64,000 nt of DNA from Byssovorax sp. (GCA_025362495.1 JANYGI010000151.1:62001-126000), one strand, 5' to 3'. Counted from the stretch's first letter, positions 51,077-60,493 are shown. Notes: generated from the letters alone by a model not told the origin. Numbers and translations are program-made.

Positions 51077-52159
51077 GTGGCTTCGTTGATCTCGATGGGC
51101 CTGCTCCGCCGCGCGCCGCTCCTGCTGCTCGTCGCCTTCGTCGCGACGGCGACGGGCGCGCGCGGCGACGCGCCTCCTCCGCTCCCGGGGCCCGCGCCCC
51201 AGCAGCGCGCCCCGGGGTTCGACGCGGCCGCCGACAACCGCGCCTGCGAGGGCTGCCACACGGCGATCGCCGCCGAGTGGCGCGGCTCGCTCCATCACCG
51301 CGCCTGGGATGATCCGGTGTTCCTGACGGCGTATTCGATCGAGCCAATCGCCTTCTGTCGCGGCTGCCATGTGCCCGAGGCCGAGCCGGACTCGATGCCT
51401 CCCGCGGGCGCGCGTCGCCTCGGCGTGGGGTGCGTGACGTGCCATGTGCAGGACGGCCACGTCACCGGGAGCCACGCCGTCGCGGCGCGCGTCGGGGCGC
51501 ACGCGGTCGTCGCCGACGCCCGCGCGGCGACGTCGGCCGCGTGCGAGCGCTGTCACCAGTTCGCGTTCCCGGAGCCGCAGCGCGCGCCGATGCAGGGCAC
51601 CGCCGACGAGCACCGCGCCTCGCCTCACGCGGCGGAGAGCTGCGAGAGCTGCCACATGCCGCTGCTTCAGGACCAGCCCGGCCGCGCGCACCGCAGCCAC
51701 GATTTCCGCGTCCTCGGCGACACCGCGCGCCTGCGCTCGGCGCTCACGGCGCGCGCCTCCCGCGCCGACGATCACGTGGTCACGCTCTCGCTCGCGGCGG
51801 CGCGCGTCGGCCATGCGTTCCCGACCGGCGACATGTTCCGTCGCCTCGAGGTGCGGGCGCGCGCCGTCGACGCGACGGGCACCACGGTGGCCACGGCGCC
51901 GCCCGTCGTCCTCGCGCGTCGCTTCGGCCGGAACCGCGCCGCGCGCGTGCAGATCGGCGACGATCGCCTCCCCGCCTCGGGCGCCGCGCGCGAGGTAGCG
52001 CTGGTGTTCGCCGATCCGGTGAGCGCCCGCGAGGTGCGCTGGGAGGTCGTCTATCAGCGCCTCGACGCGACGATGGCCCGAGCGTTCGGCGTCGATGCCA
52101 GTGCCGACGAGGTCGTCGTCGCCGAGGGCGCGCTCCGCCCCGGGAAATCTCGCCCGTGA
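51077..52159 (+). CDS. Pentaheme c-type cytochrome
   Basis: 360 residues from GTG 51077 (ATG 51095 also fits). Signal peptide ends near ATGARGD. Five CxxCH sites at 57-61, 94-98, 119-123, 156-160 and 189-193 bind heme c, arranged as in cytochrome c554-like or related proteins. Extra His (SLHHRAWDD, HRSHDF, HAFPTGDM) can be axial ligands. The last 130 residues form a beta-rich domain (LEVRARAVDATGTTVATAPPVV) seen after heme clusters in similar proteins. Electron transfer in the periplasm or surface. The next gene starts at the same stop region and is probably co-expressed. Confidence 0.88.
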   Translation: MASLISMGLLRRAPLLLLVAFVATATGARGDAPPPLPGPAPQQRAPGFDAAADNRACEGCHTAIAAEWRGSLHHRAWDDPVFLTAYSIEPIAFCRGCHVPEAEPDSMPPAGARRLGVGCVTCHVQDGHVTGSHAVAARVGAHAVVADARAATSAACERCHQFAFPEPQRAPMQGTADEHRASPHAAESCESCHMPLLQDQPGRAHRSHDFRVLGDTARLRSALTARASRADDHVVTLSLAAARVGHAFPTGDMFRRLEVRARAVDATGTTVATAPPVVLARRFGRNRAARVQIGDDRLPASGAAREVALVFADPVSAREVRWEVVYQRLDATMARAFGVDASADEVVVAEGALRPGKSRP

Positions 52160-52182
52160 TCCCGCCACGAAAGGCTCCCTCG

Positions 52183-53676
52183 ATGCGCCCGCTCCTCGCC
52201 CTAACGCTCTCGATCTCCGCGCTGAGCCTCGCCGCGTGCGCGCCGCCTCCGCCGCCCGCGCGCCCGGTCGTCATCGCTCCACCGCCACCGCCGAGCGCCC
52301 CGTCGGCGCCCGCGCCGGCGCCCCCGGATCCCGCGATCGTCAGCGTCGCAGCGGCGCGCGTACCCCTTCATTTCAAGCTCGATGGTGATCTCGGCGAGTG
52401 GGGCTCGCTGCTCCCACCCCTGCGCGCGCCGTCGAAGGATCCCGCCCCGACGCCGGCGCCCGGCGACCCGCCGCCGCCGCCCAATCCGCGCGACGCGGCG
52501 TCGCACCTGGCGATCGCCGTCAGCAACGAAGGCGCGCTGATCGCCGCGGATCTGAGCGGATCCGCGCGCGACGGGATCTGGCTCGGCGTCGGCGCGTCGG
52601 CCCCAGACGTCCCGCCGATCGGCGATTACCAGCGCGGCGGAGGCGTCCTCGACTTCGACTGCGAGGTGAACCGGGGGACCGGCGAGGCGCAGCCGCCGGA
52701 AGCCATCGCCGCCTGCCGCGCGCTGATCCAGCGTCACGCCGACTTCGTCGCCGCGCACCGCACACGCTTCCAGAAGCTCTACCGCGTCGATCGCGAGGGC
52801 ATCCGCGCCGCGACGGCCGACGGGACGCTCGCGGCGATCCCGGGCGCGCTGGCCGCGTTCAAGCCGGGTCCACGCGGGGCGACCGTCGAGATTTCGCTGC
52901 CGGCGTCGGCGCTGCCGCGCGTGATCGAGGCGCCGCTGGTCTCGCTCCACCTCGTGGCGCGCGCGGTCACCTCGCCAAAGCCTCCTGTCGTTCCCGAGGC
53001 AGAGTGGGTGTGGCTCGATCTCACCGATCCGGTTTCCTTCGAGCCATGGGGCGAGCTCCGCGCAAAAGCATTCGAGATCATGCAGGGGCGCGCCTTCGGC
53101 CCCACGGGCCTCTCGTACCAGCCGGGCGATCCGCTCCACGTGGAGACGGTGAGCTACGATCGCGGCCTCTACGACACCTCGCGCGTGAGCGGATCCGAGG
53201 CGACGCTCTACACCAAGAAGGCGGCTCTCGGCGACGTCGAGGTGGGCTATGTGTCGGCCTACAGCGAGTGGATTGCCATCCTCGTCAAGGGCAAGCTCGT
53301 CGACCTCGTCGATCTGCCCGGGAGGCTGATGGGCATCACCCAGCGCGACGGGGCGATTCACGTGCTCTCTTATTCGCAGTACGACTCGGAGGTAGGCTCG
53401 GTGACCGCGACCTGGTCAGCCTTGGTGATCTCCCCGGACGGCCGCCACGACGAGGACGCCGTGCAGCACGAGTCCGGCATGTTCAACTGGACTGACACCG
53501 AGGAATTTCACGCCAAGGACTTTGCCTCGTTCGGGATGCGCGGCTGGACGGCCTTCACCCCGAGCGGCACGGCCGAAGGCGTGGAGATGACGTGGCGCTG
53601 GAACAAGGCCCTGAAGGCCTATGTCCTCCGGCGACAGCGCATCCCCGTCCACAAGCGCCCCGCGAAGAAGCCTTGA
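52183..53676 (+). CDS. Lipoprotein partner of the pentaheme cytochrome
   Basis: 497 residues from ATG 52183; a GTG at 52156 that overlaps the cytochrome stop (GTGA) is possible. Lipobox LSLAAC. After a Pro/Ala spacer comes a region like carbohydrate-binding or DOMON-type surface domains: LHFKLDGDLGEWGSLLPPLR, HLAIAVSNEGALIAADLSG, WLGVGAS. A longer domain of unknown type follows (SYDRGLYDTSRVSG, WIAILVKGKLVDLVDLPGRLMG, ATWSALVISPDG). Heme-adjacent DOMON-type proteins often carry cytochromes or substrates; here that is only suggestive. Extracytoplasmic lipoprotein of unknown role. Confidence 0.7.
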   Translation: MRPLLALTLSISALSLAACAPPPPPARPVVIAPPPPPSAPSAPAPAPPDPAIVSVAAARVPLHFKLDGDLGEWGSLLPPLRAPSKDPAPTPAPGDPPPPPNPRDAASHLAIAVSNEGALIAADLSGSARDGIWLGVGASAPDVPPIGDYQRGGGVLDFDCEVNRGTGEAQPPEAIAACRALIQRHADFVAAHRTRFQKLYRVDREGIRAATADGTLAAIPGALAAFKPGPRGATVEISLPASALPRVIEAPLVSLHLVARAVTSPKPPVVPEAEWVWLDLTDPVSFEPWGELRAKAFEIMQGRAFGPTGLSYQPGDPLHVETVSYDRGLYDTSRVSGSEATLYTKKAALGDVEVGYVSAYSEWIAILVKGKLVDLVDLPGRLMGITQRDGAIHVLSYSQYDSEVGSVTATWSALVISPDGRHDEDAVQHESGMFNWTDTEEFHAKDFASFGMRGWTAFTPSGTAEGVEMTWRWNKALKAYVLRRQRIPVHKRPAKKP

Positions 53677-53688
53677 GCCCGCGCGGGC
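53677..53688. terminator. Palindrome GCCCGCGCGGGC
   Basis: A perfect 12-base palindrome directly after the stop of the lipoprotein gene and 7 bases from the stop of the converging amidase gene. Probably a short two-way terminator. Confidence 0.4.
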
Positions 53689-53695
53689 CCGGCGC

Positions 53696-55690
53696 TCATT
53701 TTCCAGCCTTGTAGGCCTTGATGGCATTGGCGATGGAGTCGGCGAGCTTCTGCCGGTAATCCGCGGTGCTCAAGCGCCCCTCGTCGTCGGGGTTGGAAAT
53801 GAAGGCCGTCTCGAACAGCACGGCGGGCATTTCGGCCCCGACGAGCACGTAGAACCCCGCCGTCTTGATGCCCTGATCCTTCGTGTCGGGATACCGCGGC
53901 ATCAGCGAGCCCAGGGCGGAGCGCTGGAGTAGATCGGCGACGTGGCGCGAGCGCGCCGTCAAGTCACCCACGTTGAGGTTGGAGAGCACGAGCGAGAGAT
54001 CGGCAGGGGCCGCGTCTCCATCGCCCCGGGCGCGCTGGGCGTTCTCGCGGGCGGCCAGGCGAGCGGCGGCGCCCTCTTTCGCCTCGTCGAGGACGAACGT
54101 CTGCACGCCGGTGGCCTTCCCGTTCTCGGAAGCATTGCAGTGGATCGAGACGAAGAGATCGGCATGAAAGGCGTTGGCGCGGGCGGCGCGCAGATCGAGC
54201 GGGACGTAGACATCGTTGTCGCGCGTCAACAACGTCTCGATCTTGAGCTCGTGCGCGAGGAGCGGCGCGACGCGGTGGGCGATGTCGAGCGTCACGTCCT
54301 TCTCGCGGAGACCCGTGGGCCCGACGGCGCCGGCGTCGTTCCCGCCGTGGCCTGGATCGATGGCGATGCGCCGCACCTCGCGGGTGCCGCCGACGCCGGG
54401 CTTCTCGCCGGCGCCGGGCGGCCGCGTGCCGAGATCGATCACCACGCGAAAGGGATCCGGGAGGTAGAAGATCCGCCGGTAGAGCGAGGCCGCGAGATCG
54501 ACGACGACGCGGGTGCCGCCGCCGTTGGCGCCGACGCGGACGCGGCGCACCACGCCGCCGACAGGCGTCTCGCGGGCGATGCCGCGCGCGTTGACGCGGG
54601 CAAGATCGAGGTAGATGCGCGCGTCCTTGCCGTTGGCGTCGTCGGCCGCGAGAGAGCCGACCTGGAACGTGGCCGGCGAGCTCAGGCGCAGGACGATGCG
54701 CGCGCCCTCTTCGGTGGCGTAGCGCTCGATCGCGACGAGCTTCGCCGGCGCCTTGGTGCTCGCGTCGTCGATCGGCGAGACGACGACGTCGGCGTTCGGC
54801 CCCGCGGGCGTGGAGGGCATCGCGGGCGCGGGCGGCGCCGCCGGATCGAGGATCCGCGCCGACGACGCGCTCGGAACCACGGCGTCGACCACGACGACCG
54901 TGGTCGGCGCCTGCGCGGCGGCGTCGCCCTCGCGCTCGAGCGCGCGCATGGCGTCGCCCGAGGGGCGATAGGCGATCGCCTGCGCCAGCGTCCGATCGAG
55001 CTGCGCGAGGCAAGCGGCCGCGGCCGCCTCGACGCCGGGCTTCGGCGGGCCTGCGAGCGTCGATTGACGGCGAGAAACCAGGTAAATTTCCCGGTAAGTC
55101 GTCGTCGCGTCGCCGGCGAGCTCGCCCGCGAGGAGCGCGCGGCGACGGTCGGCCTGGCAGCCGGCCTCCGTCCCGGCGGCGAGGCGCGCGGACTCGCCGT
55201 AGAGCTCGATCGCCTCGCGCGCATCGGCCGCCGTGCGATCGAAGCGCCAGAGGCGGCGGCGCAGATCCGCGGCGAGCTGCGCGAGGCGAGCCGCCTCGAT
55301 CGTTCGCGCCGCGTCGGGCGATCCCGCGGGGGCCGCCGCGGGATCGAGGCGCGTGCGCACCGACCCCAGCGCCACGGCGTCGGCGAGGGCCACCGTTTCG
55401 AGGCGATCGGGGAGCGGCGACCCCGCGACGAGGAGCGACTCCGCGCGCGAGGCGGCGCTCGCGGAGTCGTCGCCCGCGTCGGCGGTGGACGCGATCTCGC
55501 CGCGCCCACAGCCCACGAGCAACGCCGCAAAAAGCACCCCCCGGAGGCCTTTCCGGAGGATAGGATGCGGCGCGAGCCCATCGTTCTGCGTGGCCCGTCG
55601 GCGAATGGCCGAGCCCTCGCGACGACCGCCGAACCTGCCCCGGAGGGTCCCCGTGTCTGATCCCACGCCCAGCTCGACCTCTACTCCCAT
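53696..55690 (-). CDS. N-acetylmuramoyl-L-alanine amidase (AMIN plus Amidase_3)
   Basis: Up to 664 residues. The C-terminal 230 residues are a zinc amidase that cuts septal peptidoglycan between MurNAc and L-Ala: AIDPGHGGNDAGAVGP (His), LREKDVTLDIA (Glu), DLFVSIHCNA (His) and LFETAFISNPDDE (Glu). An AMIN domain for cell-wall targeting precedes it (about 310-420, RIVLRLSSPATFQVG, FYLPDPFRVVIDLG). The N-terminal third is a helical TPR-like region after a lipobox LLVGC. The ATG at 55690 would overlap the divergent gene by 38 bases; GTG at 55666 or 55537 are alternatives, so the start is uncertain. Outer-membrane lipoprotein acting in the periplasm. Confidence 0.85.
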   Translation of the reverse strand: MGVEVELGVGSDTGTLRGRFGGRREGSAIRRRATQNDGLAPHPILRKGLRGVLFAALLVGCGRGEIASTADAGDDSASAASRAESLLVAGSPLPDRLETVALADAVALGSVRTRLDPAAAPAGSPDAARTIEAARLAQLAADLRRRLWRFDRTAADAREAIELYGESARLAAGTEAGCQADRRRALLAGELAGDATTTYREIYLVSRRQSTLAGPPKPGVEAAAAACLAQLDRTLAQAIAYRPSGDAMRALEREGDAAAQAPTTVVVVDAVVPSASSARILDPAAPPAPAMPSTPAGPNADVVVSPIDDASTKAPAKLVAIERYATEEGARIVLRLSSPATFQVGSLAADDANGKDARIYLDLARVNARGIARETPVGGVVRRVRVGANGGGTRVVVDLAASLYRRIFYLPDPFRVVIDLGTRPPGAGEKPGVGGTREVRRIAIDPGHGGNDAGAVGPTGLREKDVTLDIAHRVAPLLAHELKIETLLTRDNDVYVPLDLRAARANAFHADLFVSIHCNASENGKATGVQTFVLDEAKEGAAARLAARENAQRARGDGDAAPADLSLVLSNLNVGDLTARSRHVADLLQRSALGSLMPRYPDTKDQGIKTAGFYVLVGAEMPAVLFETAFISNPDDEGRLSTADYRQKLADSIANAIKAYKAGK
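55642..55647 (+). promoter_or_regulatory. Shine-Dalgarno GGAGGG
   Basis: GGAGGG lies 5 bases before the GTG at 55653 and decides that start over longer open frames. Confidence 0.6.
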
Positions 55691-56147
55691 CTACTCCGAC
55701 CGCAACTCCGGTGAGAACTTCGCCGACGCGACCAGGATGGTCAACGCCTACCTCGCGCGCTTCGCGTCGCGGGCCACCTTGCGCGACGACGGGAGCTCCG
55801 GTCTCGCGCCGAAGCTCGACGAATCGGGCTACGCCCACGTGCAACGCGGCAGCGCGACGATCGGCATCAACGTCCTCGAAGAGCAGGGCGTGCTGATGGT
55901 CTTCGCCCCGATCATGCCGGTCCCCGTCACCGGGCGCGAGGCCTTCTACCGGCGCTTGCTCGAGCTCTCGTTCGTGACGACCTCGGACGCTTCGTTCGCG
56001 GTGAACAGCCACCAGGACGAGGTGGTGGTGCGCTGCCTGCGCCGGCTCTCCGCGCTCGACTACGAAGAGTTCGAAGACATCCTCGCGACCGTGGGCGAGG
56101 TCGCCGATCGCTATGACGACGAGCTGCTCCGAGAATTCGGGACCTGA
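55653..56147 (+). CDS. YbjN/type III chaperone-like protein
   Basis: 164 residues from GTG 55653, supported by GGAGGG. After 25 residues of Ser/Thr/Pro-rich lead, the domain has ADATRMVNAYLARFASRA, YAHVQRGSATIGINVLEEQG, LMVFAPIMPVPVTGREAFYR, LLELSFVTTSDASFAVNSHQDEVV and LDYEEFEDILATVGEVAD. The pattern of a central beta-sheet with two helices fits the YbjN and CesT/Tir-chaperone fold. In this group such proteins occur outside secretion systems. Cytoplasmic. No secretion genes are near, so a chaperone role is unproven. Confidence 0.65.
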   Translation: MSDPTPSSTSTPIYSDRNSGENFADATRMVNAYLARFASRATLRDDGSSGLAPKLDESGYAHVQRGSATIGINVLEEQGVLMVFAPIMPVPVTGREAFYRRLLELSFVTTSDASFAVNSHQDEVVVRCLRRLSALDYEEFEDILATVGEVADRYDDELLREFGT

Positions 56148-56315
56148 AGCGCGCCCGAGCGGCCGGGCTCGCCCGCCAGCCTCGATCGGACGGCCGCGGG
56201 GCCCTCGCGATCGGCATCACCTGGAAAATGCCGCGCGAGGTGGAGATCAAAAAGCGAACGACGCGCCCTTCACGTTGCGAAACTGCCGAGCTCGGTGATA
56301 CCGTTCACATAGCGG

Positions 56316-57431
56316 ATGGCTTCCAACGACCCGATCGCGTCCAAGGCTCGGAAACCTGATCTTTCGATCGAAGACGCCGAGCGATTCGCATCGCAAATCC
56401 GGCCTTCGTGGGAGCTGCTCGGTCCCGACGCTGCGGCGTCGGGGTTCGGGCAGGACGACGCGCCGGGGGTCGCGACGCCCGCGCCATCTGCAGGCGCGGG
56501 TGGCAAGGCCGCCGATACGATCATCGACGGCGTGCCGACCGTCAGCGTGGCCGGGAGCGACGATTCGATCCCGGTCGACACGAGCTGGGACGACGCGCCG
56601 GCCGTCGCGGTCGCGAGCGCGCCCGCGGCGCCGCCGATCGAGCCGCAGGTGATCGCGTCGATCGGGATCCCCTCGAAGGCCGAGGTCCCCGTCGCCGATC
56701 TCCAGCTGCCGCCGCAGGTCGGGCACCCGATGGTGCCGACGGCCGGCGCTCCGATCGCGCCGGCGCGCGCCGCCAAGACCAAGGTCGGCATGGGCAGCAC
56801 GTCGGGCGAGCGCGAGGCGATCGCGCGACCGAAGACAGCGCCTCCCTCGACGAAGCCCGCTCCCGTTTCGGCGAAAGCCGCGGCAGCGCCGGCTTCGGCG
56901 CGCGGCGCGACCCTCGCGGCCGGCAAGGCGGGCGCGGCGAAATCACGGCCCGGCACGACGAACCCGGGCGCGGCCTACGTGCCCGCGGCGGGCGAAGCCG
57001 ACGACGACATCGCGATCCCGATAAGCGGCGCGCCGAGCGGGCTGCTCCTGAAGATCGGCGGCGGCGTCGCGGCGCTGGCCGTCGTGCTGATCGCGATCAA
57101 GATCTTCAGCGGATCGAGCCCCGCCGGTCCCGCGAAGCCTGCGACCACGGCGACCGCGACGGCGACCGCCATCGCGGCTCCGCCTCCGCTCGACACGACG
57201 CTCGTCGATCCGCCGAAGCCCACGGCGACCGCGGCCGTCGTCGCGCCGACCGCGCCGACGACGGCTCCGACGGTGAAAGAGAAGCCTGTCGTCGCCAAGG
57301 TCGAGCCGACTCCGCCGCCGGTGCCGACCGCGAAGAAGACGCCGACGGCCCCGCCGGCCGGCGCGGGGACACCGCCAGCCGGCCCCGCGAAGAAGAAGGG
57401 CGGCGGTATCATCCGAGAGACTCCCTTCTGA
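56316..57431 (+). CDS. Ala/Pro-rich single-span membrane protein
   Basis: 371 residues. Residues 1-230 are acidic, then Ala/Pro/Lys-rich, and mostly low complexity. A single membrane span near 245-265 (LLLKIGGGVAALAVVLIAIKI) is followed by a Thr/Ala/Pro/Lys tail of about 100 residues ending GGGIIRETPF. The N-terminus, KARKPDLSIEDAERFASQIRPSWELL, looks like the most conserved part and might bind something. The layout (cytoplasmic acidic region, one span, Pro-rich tail) recalls myxobacterial signalling proteins. Function unknown. Confidence 0.6.
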   Translation: MASNDPIASKARKPDLSIEDAERFASQIRPSWELLGPDAAASGFGQDDAPGVATPAPSAGAGGKAADTIIDGVPTVSVAGSDDSIPVDTSWDDAPAVAVASAPAAPPIEPQVIASIGIPSKAEVPVADLQLPPQVGHPMVPTAGAPIAPARAAKTKVGMGSTSGEREAIARPKTAPPSTKPAPVSAKAAAAPASARGATLAAGKAGAAKSRPGTTNPGAAYVPAAGEADDDIAIPISGAPSGLLLKIGGGVAALAVVLIAIKIFSGSSPAGPAKPATTATATATAIAAPPPLDTTLVDPPKPTATAAVVAPTAPTTAPTVKEKPVVAKVEPTPPPVPTAKKTPTAPPAGAGTPPAGPAKKKGGGIIRETPF

Positions 57432-57518
57432 GCTCTCGGCTGTGTATGGTCCGCCGGCGGCCGGAGTCGGTCGCCATCCTCGAAGTCCCGTGATCAGCGA
57501 TCCGCCCCGAGAACTCGC

Positions 57519-58886
57519 ATGAACCTGCGCTCCAGCCTTCGTCTTGCTTCGCCGATCGCGCTCACCCTCGCGCTGGCCTTCGTGGCCCCCGCGGCCCTGG
57601 CGCAGGGCGCTCCTCCCGCGAACGACGCGGTCACCGAGATCGCGCGGCAGCGCTACCAGGAGGGCGTGAAAGACTTCGACGGCGGCAGGTGGGAAGAGGC
57701 GCGCGCTGCGTTTCTCCAGGCCTACGCGCTCAAGCGGTCGCCGGCGATCCTGCTCAACCTCGGCCTGAGCGAGCTCCGCGCCGGCAAGTACTACGAAGAC
57801 GCCGGCAACCACCTGCAGCAGTTCCTCCGCGAGCTGCCGGGCGCGTCGCCGGATCAGCGCGCGACGGCCGAGAAGGGCGTCGCCGAGGTCAAGCGGCACT
57901 CGGGCCTCCTCGTCGTCGTCGTCGACGCGAACGGCGCCGACGTCAGCCTCGACGGGGCGACCGTGGGTCGATCGCCGCTCCTCGATCCGGTGTTCGTCAA
58001 GCCCGGCAAACACACGGTATTTGCCGTGTATCAGGGCAAATCGTCGGCCTCCGTCGTCGAGGCGAAGGCCGGCGCGACGGTCGCGGCCACGCTGTCGCTC
58101 GGCGTCGCCGGAGCGCCCGGCCCCGTTCCCGTTCCTGCGGTCGTGGCGCCGCCGACGCCGACGCCGCCGTCGATCGCGCCGCCCGGATCGGGGCTCCCCC
58201 CGGGCATGATGGGCCCGGGGACCGCGCCGACGCCGCCTCCCGTCGTGACGCCGCCGCCCGCCGTGGGACCGGGGCCCGGCGCTCCGAACAATGCGTACCC
58301 GCCCGGGGGTTATCCGCCCGGGGGGTATCCGCCCGGCGACGTCGGTCCCGGCGGCCTCGCCCCGATGCCGCCCACGGCCCCGGGCGAGCGTGAGCCCTTC
58401 TTCACCTGGTACAAGCGCAAGCCGATCGCCTGGGTCGGCACCGGCGTGGCGGGCCTCGGTCTGCTCGGCGGGATCATCTTCTCGGCCGCCGGTAGCTCGG
58501 CCAGCGGCGCCGCGAACACGCTCGCCGCAGGGATCGCCGCCGAGCGCACCAAGACGATCAACGACATGTCGATCAACCCCGATGGCCGCTCCAACGTGTG
58601 CGGTGATCGCAGCACCGGGGCCGGCGCGCTCGCGCACTTCGCGACGAACTGCGCGAAGCTCCGCGACAACGAGAGCCTCTACCACACCGACGTCGCGCTC
58701 GCGGTGACGAGCTGGGTGCTCTTCGGCGTCGGCGTCGCCGGCACCACGGCCTACGCGATGATCGACTGGTATCCGAGCAAGGGCGCGCCCGCGACGGCGA
58801 CGAGGACGACGGGGCCGAAGATCCTCGCCGTCGCGCCGGTGGTCTCGCCGGCGCTCCAGGGCGTCACCGTCGTCGGCAGCTTCTAG
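57519..58886 (+). CDS. PEGA-domain exported protein
   Basis: 455 residues. A signal peptide ends at AALAQ. Then comes a TPR-like repeat (YQEGVKDFDGGRWEEARAAFLQAYALKRSPAILLNLGLSEL) and a PEGA domain (SGLLVVVVDANGADVSLDGATVGRSPLLDPVFVKPGKH). A Pro/Gly spacer holds three YPPGG repeats. Two hydrophobic segments (WVGTGVAGLGLLGGIIFSA and ALAVTSWVLFGVGVAGTTAYA) near the C-terminus could span the membrane. PEGA proteins are common in this phylum and often bind surface layers. Exact role unknown. Confidence 0.75.
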   Translation: MNLRSSLRLASPIALTLALAFVAPAALAQGAPPANDAVTEIARQRYQEGVKDFDGGRWEEARAAFLQAYALKRSPAILLNLGLSELRAGKYYEDAGNHLQQFLRELPGASPDQRATAEKGVAEVKRHSGLLVVVVDANGADVSLDGATVGRSPLLDPVFVKPGKHTVFAVYQGKSSASVVEAKAGATVAATLSLGVAGAPGPVPVPAVVAPPTPTPPSIAPPGSGLPPGMMGPGTAPTPPPVVTPPPAVGPGPGAPNNAYPPGGYPPGGYPPGDVGPGGLAPMPPTAPGEREPFFTWYKRKPIAWVGTGVAGLGLLGGIIFSAAGSSASGAANTLAAGIAAERTKTINDMSINPDGRSNVCGDRSTGAGALAHFATNCAKLRDNESLYHTDVALAVTSWVLFGVGVAGTTAYAMIDWYPSKGAPATATRTTGPKILAVAPVVSPALQGVTVVGSF

Positions 58887-58921
58887 CACCACTGCCGCAA
58901 ACTTCGTTTGCGCGCTGCGCG

Positions 58922-59037
58922 CCGCCGCTTTGCGGCGGGCAATAGCGCTAGTTTTTGTCTCCCCGGGGACGAGCCCCGGACCCCACGGCGCTACGCGCCG
59001 TTCAGCACTACCGCCGCAAGTTTGCGCCAGTAGTGCT
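58922..59037. terminator. Hairpin cluster between convergent genes
   Basis: Four palindromes lie between the stops of two converging genes: CCGCCGC/GCGGCGG (58922-58938) followed by a T5 run at 58952-58956; CCGGGG/CCCCGG (58963-58979); ACGGCGC/GCGCCGT (58985-59001); and AGCACTA/TAGTGCT (59004-59037) with CGCAA/TTGCG inside. The first looks like a real intrinsic terminator for the plus-strand gene, the last for the minus-strand gene. Confidence 0.65.
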
Positions 59038-60403
59038 AGCTCGAGAGCCTCGCTCCCGCGGCGCGGAGGAGATCGCGCATCGTCGATCGCGGGACGCCCG
59101 CGCGGCGCGCCGCGGCGCTCTGGTTGTTCCCCGTCTCGGCGAAGATCCGCGCGGCGTCGTCGGGCTCGAGGCGGCGCCTGGCGGGGCAGCGCTCGGCGAT
59201 CGCCTCGATCACGTGCTCGGCCTGCACGCGGCCGCCCGCTCGCAGCGCGGCCTGTACCGTGACGTTGCGCAGCTCGCGCACGTTGCCCGTCCACGTCTGC
59301 GCGCGCAGCACCCCGAGCGCGCCCGGCGAGAGCTCGCGCGCCCCCAGCTCCGACGTCTTCAGGAGGTGCCGCGCCAGCGCGGGGATGTCCTCGGGGCGCT
59401 CGCGCAGCGCGGGGACCTGGACCACGCACACCGCGATCCGCTCGTAGAGATCGGCGCGGAACAGGCGCTCTTTCACCATGCGCTCCAGGGGCTCGCACGT
59501 CGCGACGACCAGCCGCACGTCGACGGGCACGCTCGCCTCGGCGCCGAGCGGGCGGACCATGCCCTCCTCGACGACGCGGAGCAGCTTGGCCTGCACCTCG
59601 AGCGACAGCGACGCGATCTCGTCGAGGAACAGCGTGCCGCCGCTGGCCTCGCGGAAGGCGCCTTTGCGATCGCGAACGGCGCCGGTGAACGCGCCGCGCT
59701 GATGACCGAAGAGCTCCGACTCGGCGAGCTCGCGCGAGATCGTGGCAGCGTTGATTGCCACGAAAGGGCGGCCCTTGCGCGGGCTCTCGTCGTGCACCGC
59801 GCGGGCGACGAGATCCTTGCCTGTGCCCGACTCGCCGCGGAGGAGCACCGGCAGCCGCAGCGCCGCAATCTTGCGCACGCTGCTCGCGAGCCGGCGCATC
59901 ACGATCGAGGCGCCGATCAGGCCGTCGAGGGGCCGATCGCGATCCGGCTCGCCGCCCCGCGCGGAGGGCTCGATCCGCACGACGGTGTGGCCGATCTCGA
60001 ACGCGCCGCCGAGCTCGAGCGTCGCCCGGGGGACGCGCGCGCCGCTGACGCGCACGCCGTTGCGCGAGCCGAGATCCTCGACGACGATCGCCTCGCCGGT
60101 ATGCCGCACACGGCAGTGGCGCGCGCTGATCGCGCCGTCGTCGATGCGCACCACGGAGGCCCCGTCCTCGCGCGCCTTGCCGAGCACGATCTCCGCTCCC
60201 GGCGCGAGCGGGACGCTGCGAGGCCGCGCCGCCGCGTCGACCACGATCGTCAGCCACACCGGCCCGACGATCGCCCCGTCGTCCGGCAGCGACTGCGTCT
60301 CGTCTCGATCCGCGAACGACCGGGACGAGCCCCCCGCCTCGTGTGCGCTCCATCCCGTCCCGGCCTCGAACCCGCTCGCGTCCCGTACGATTTCGCTATC
60401 CAT
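59036..60403 (-). CDS. FHA-domain sigma54-dependent activator
   Basis: 455 residues from ATG 60403. The N-terminus is an FHA phosphothreonine-binding domain (SARHCRVRHTG, IVVEDLGSRNGVRVSG). The AAA+ domain has Walker A LRGESGTGKD, the sigma54 contact loop HQRGAFTGAV, Walker B TLFLDEIASL, and ERPEDIPALARHLL. A Fis-type helix-turn-helix ends it (AETGNNQSAAARRAGVPRSTMRDLLRAAG). So Thr-phosphorylation by nearby kinases may control a sigma54 enhancer-binding protein, an arrangement well known in myxobacteria. The open frame upstream of the ATG is a shadow. Confidence 0.92.
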   Translation of the reverse strand: MDSEIVRDASGFEAGTGWSAHEAGGSSRSFADRDETQSLPDDGAIVGPVWLTIVVDAAARPRSVPLAPGAEIVLGKAREDGASVVRIDDGAISARHCRVRHTGEAIVVEDLGSRNGVRVSGARVPRATLELGGAFEIGHTVVRIEPSARGGEPDRDRPLDGLIGASIVMRRLASSVRKIAALRLPVLLRGESGTGKDLVARAVHDESPRKGRPFVAINAATISRELAESELFGHQRGAFTGAVRDRKGAFREASGGTLFLDEIASLSLEVQAKLLRVVEEGMVRPLGAEASVPVDVRLVVATCEPLERMVKERLFRADLYERIAVCVVQVPALRERPEDIPALARHLLKTSELGARELSPGALGVLRAQTWTGNVRELRNVTVQAALRAGGRVQAEHVIEAIAERCPARRRLEPDDAARIFAETGNNQSAAARRAGVPRSTMRDLLRAAGARLSS

Positions 60404-60493
60404 GAGAACCAATCGACGCGAGCAGCCCGCCGGTTGCGTGAAATCGGATCGATTCGTCTTTGCACGCTGGGCCCCTCGTTCTAAAGCGCGGGG

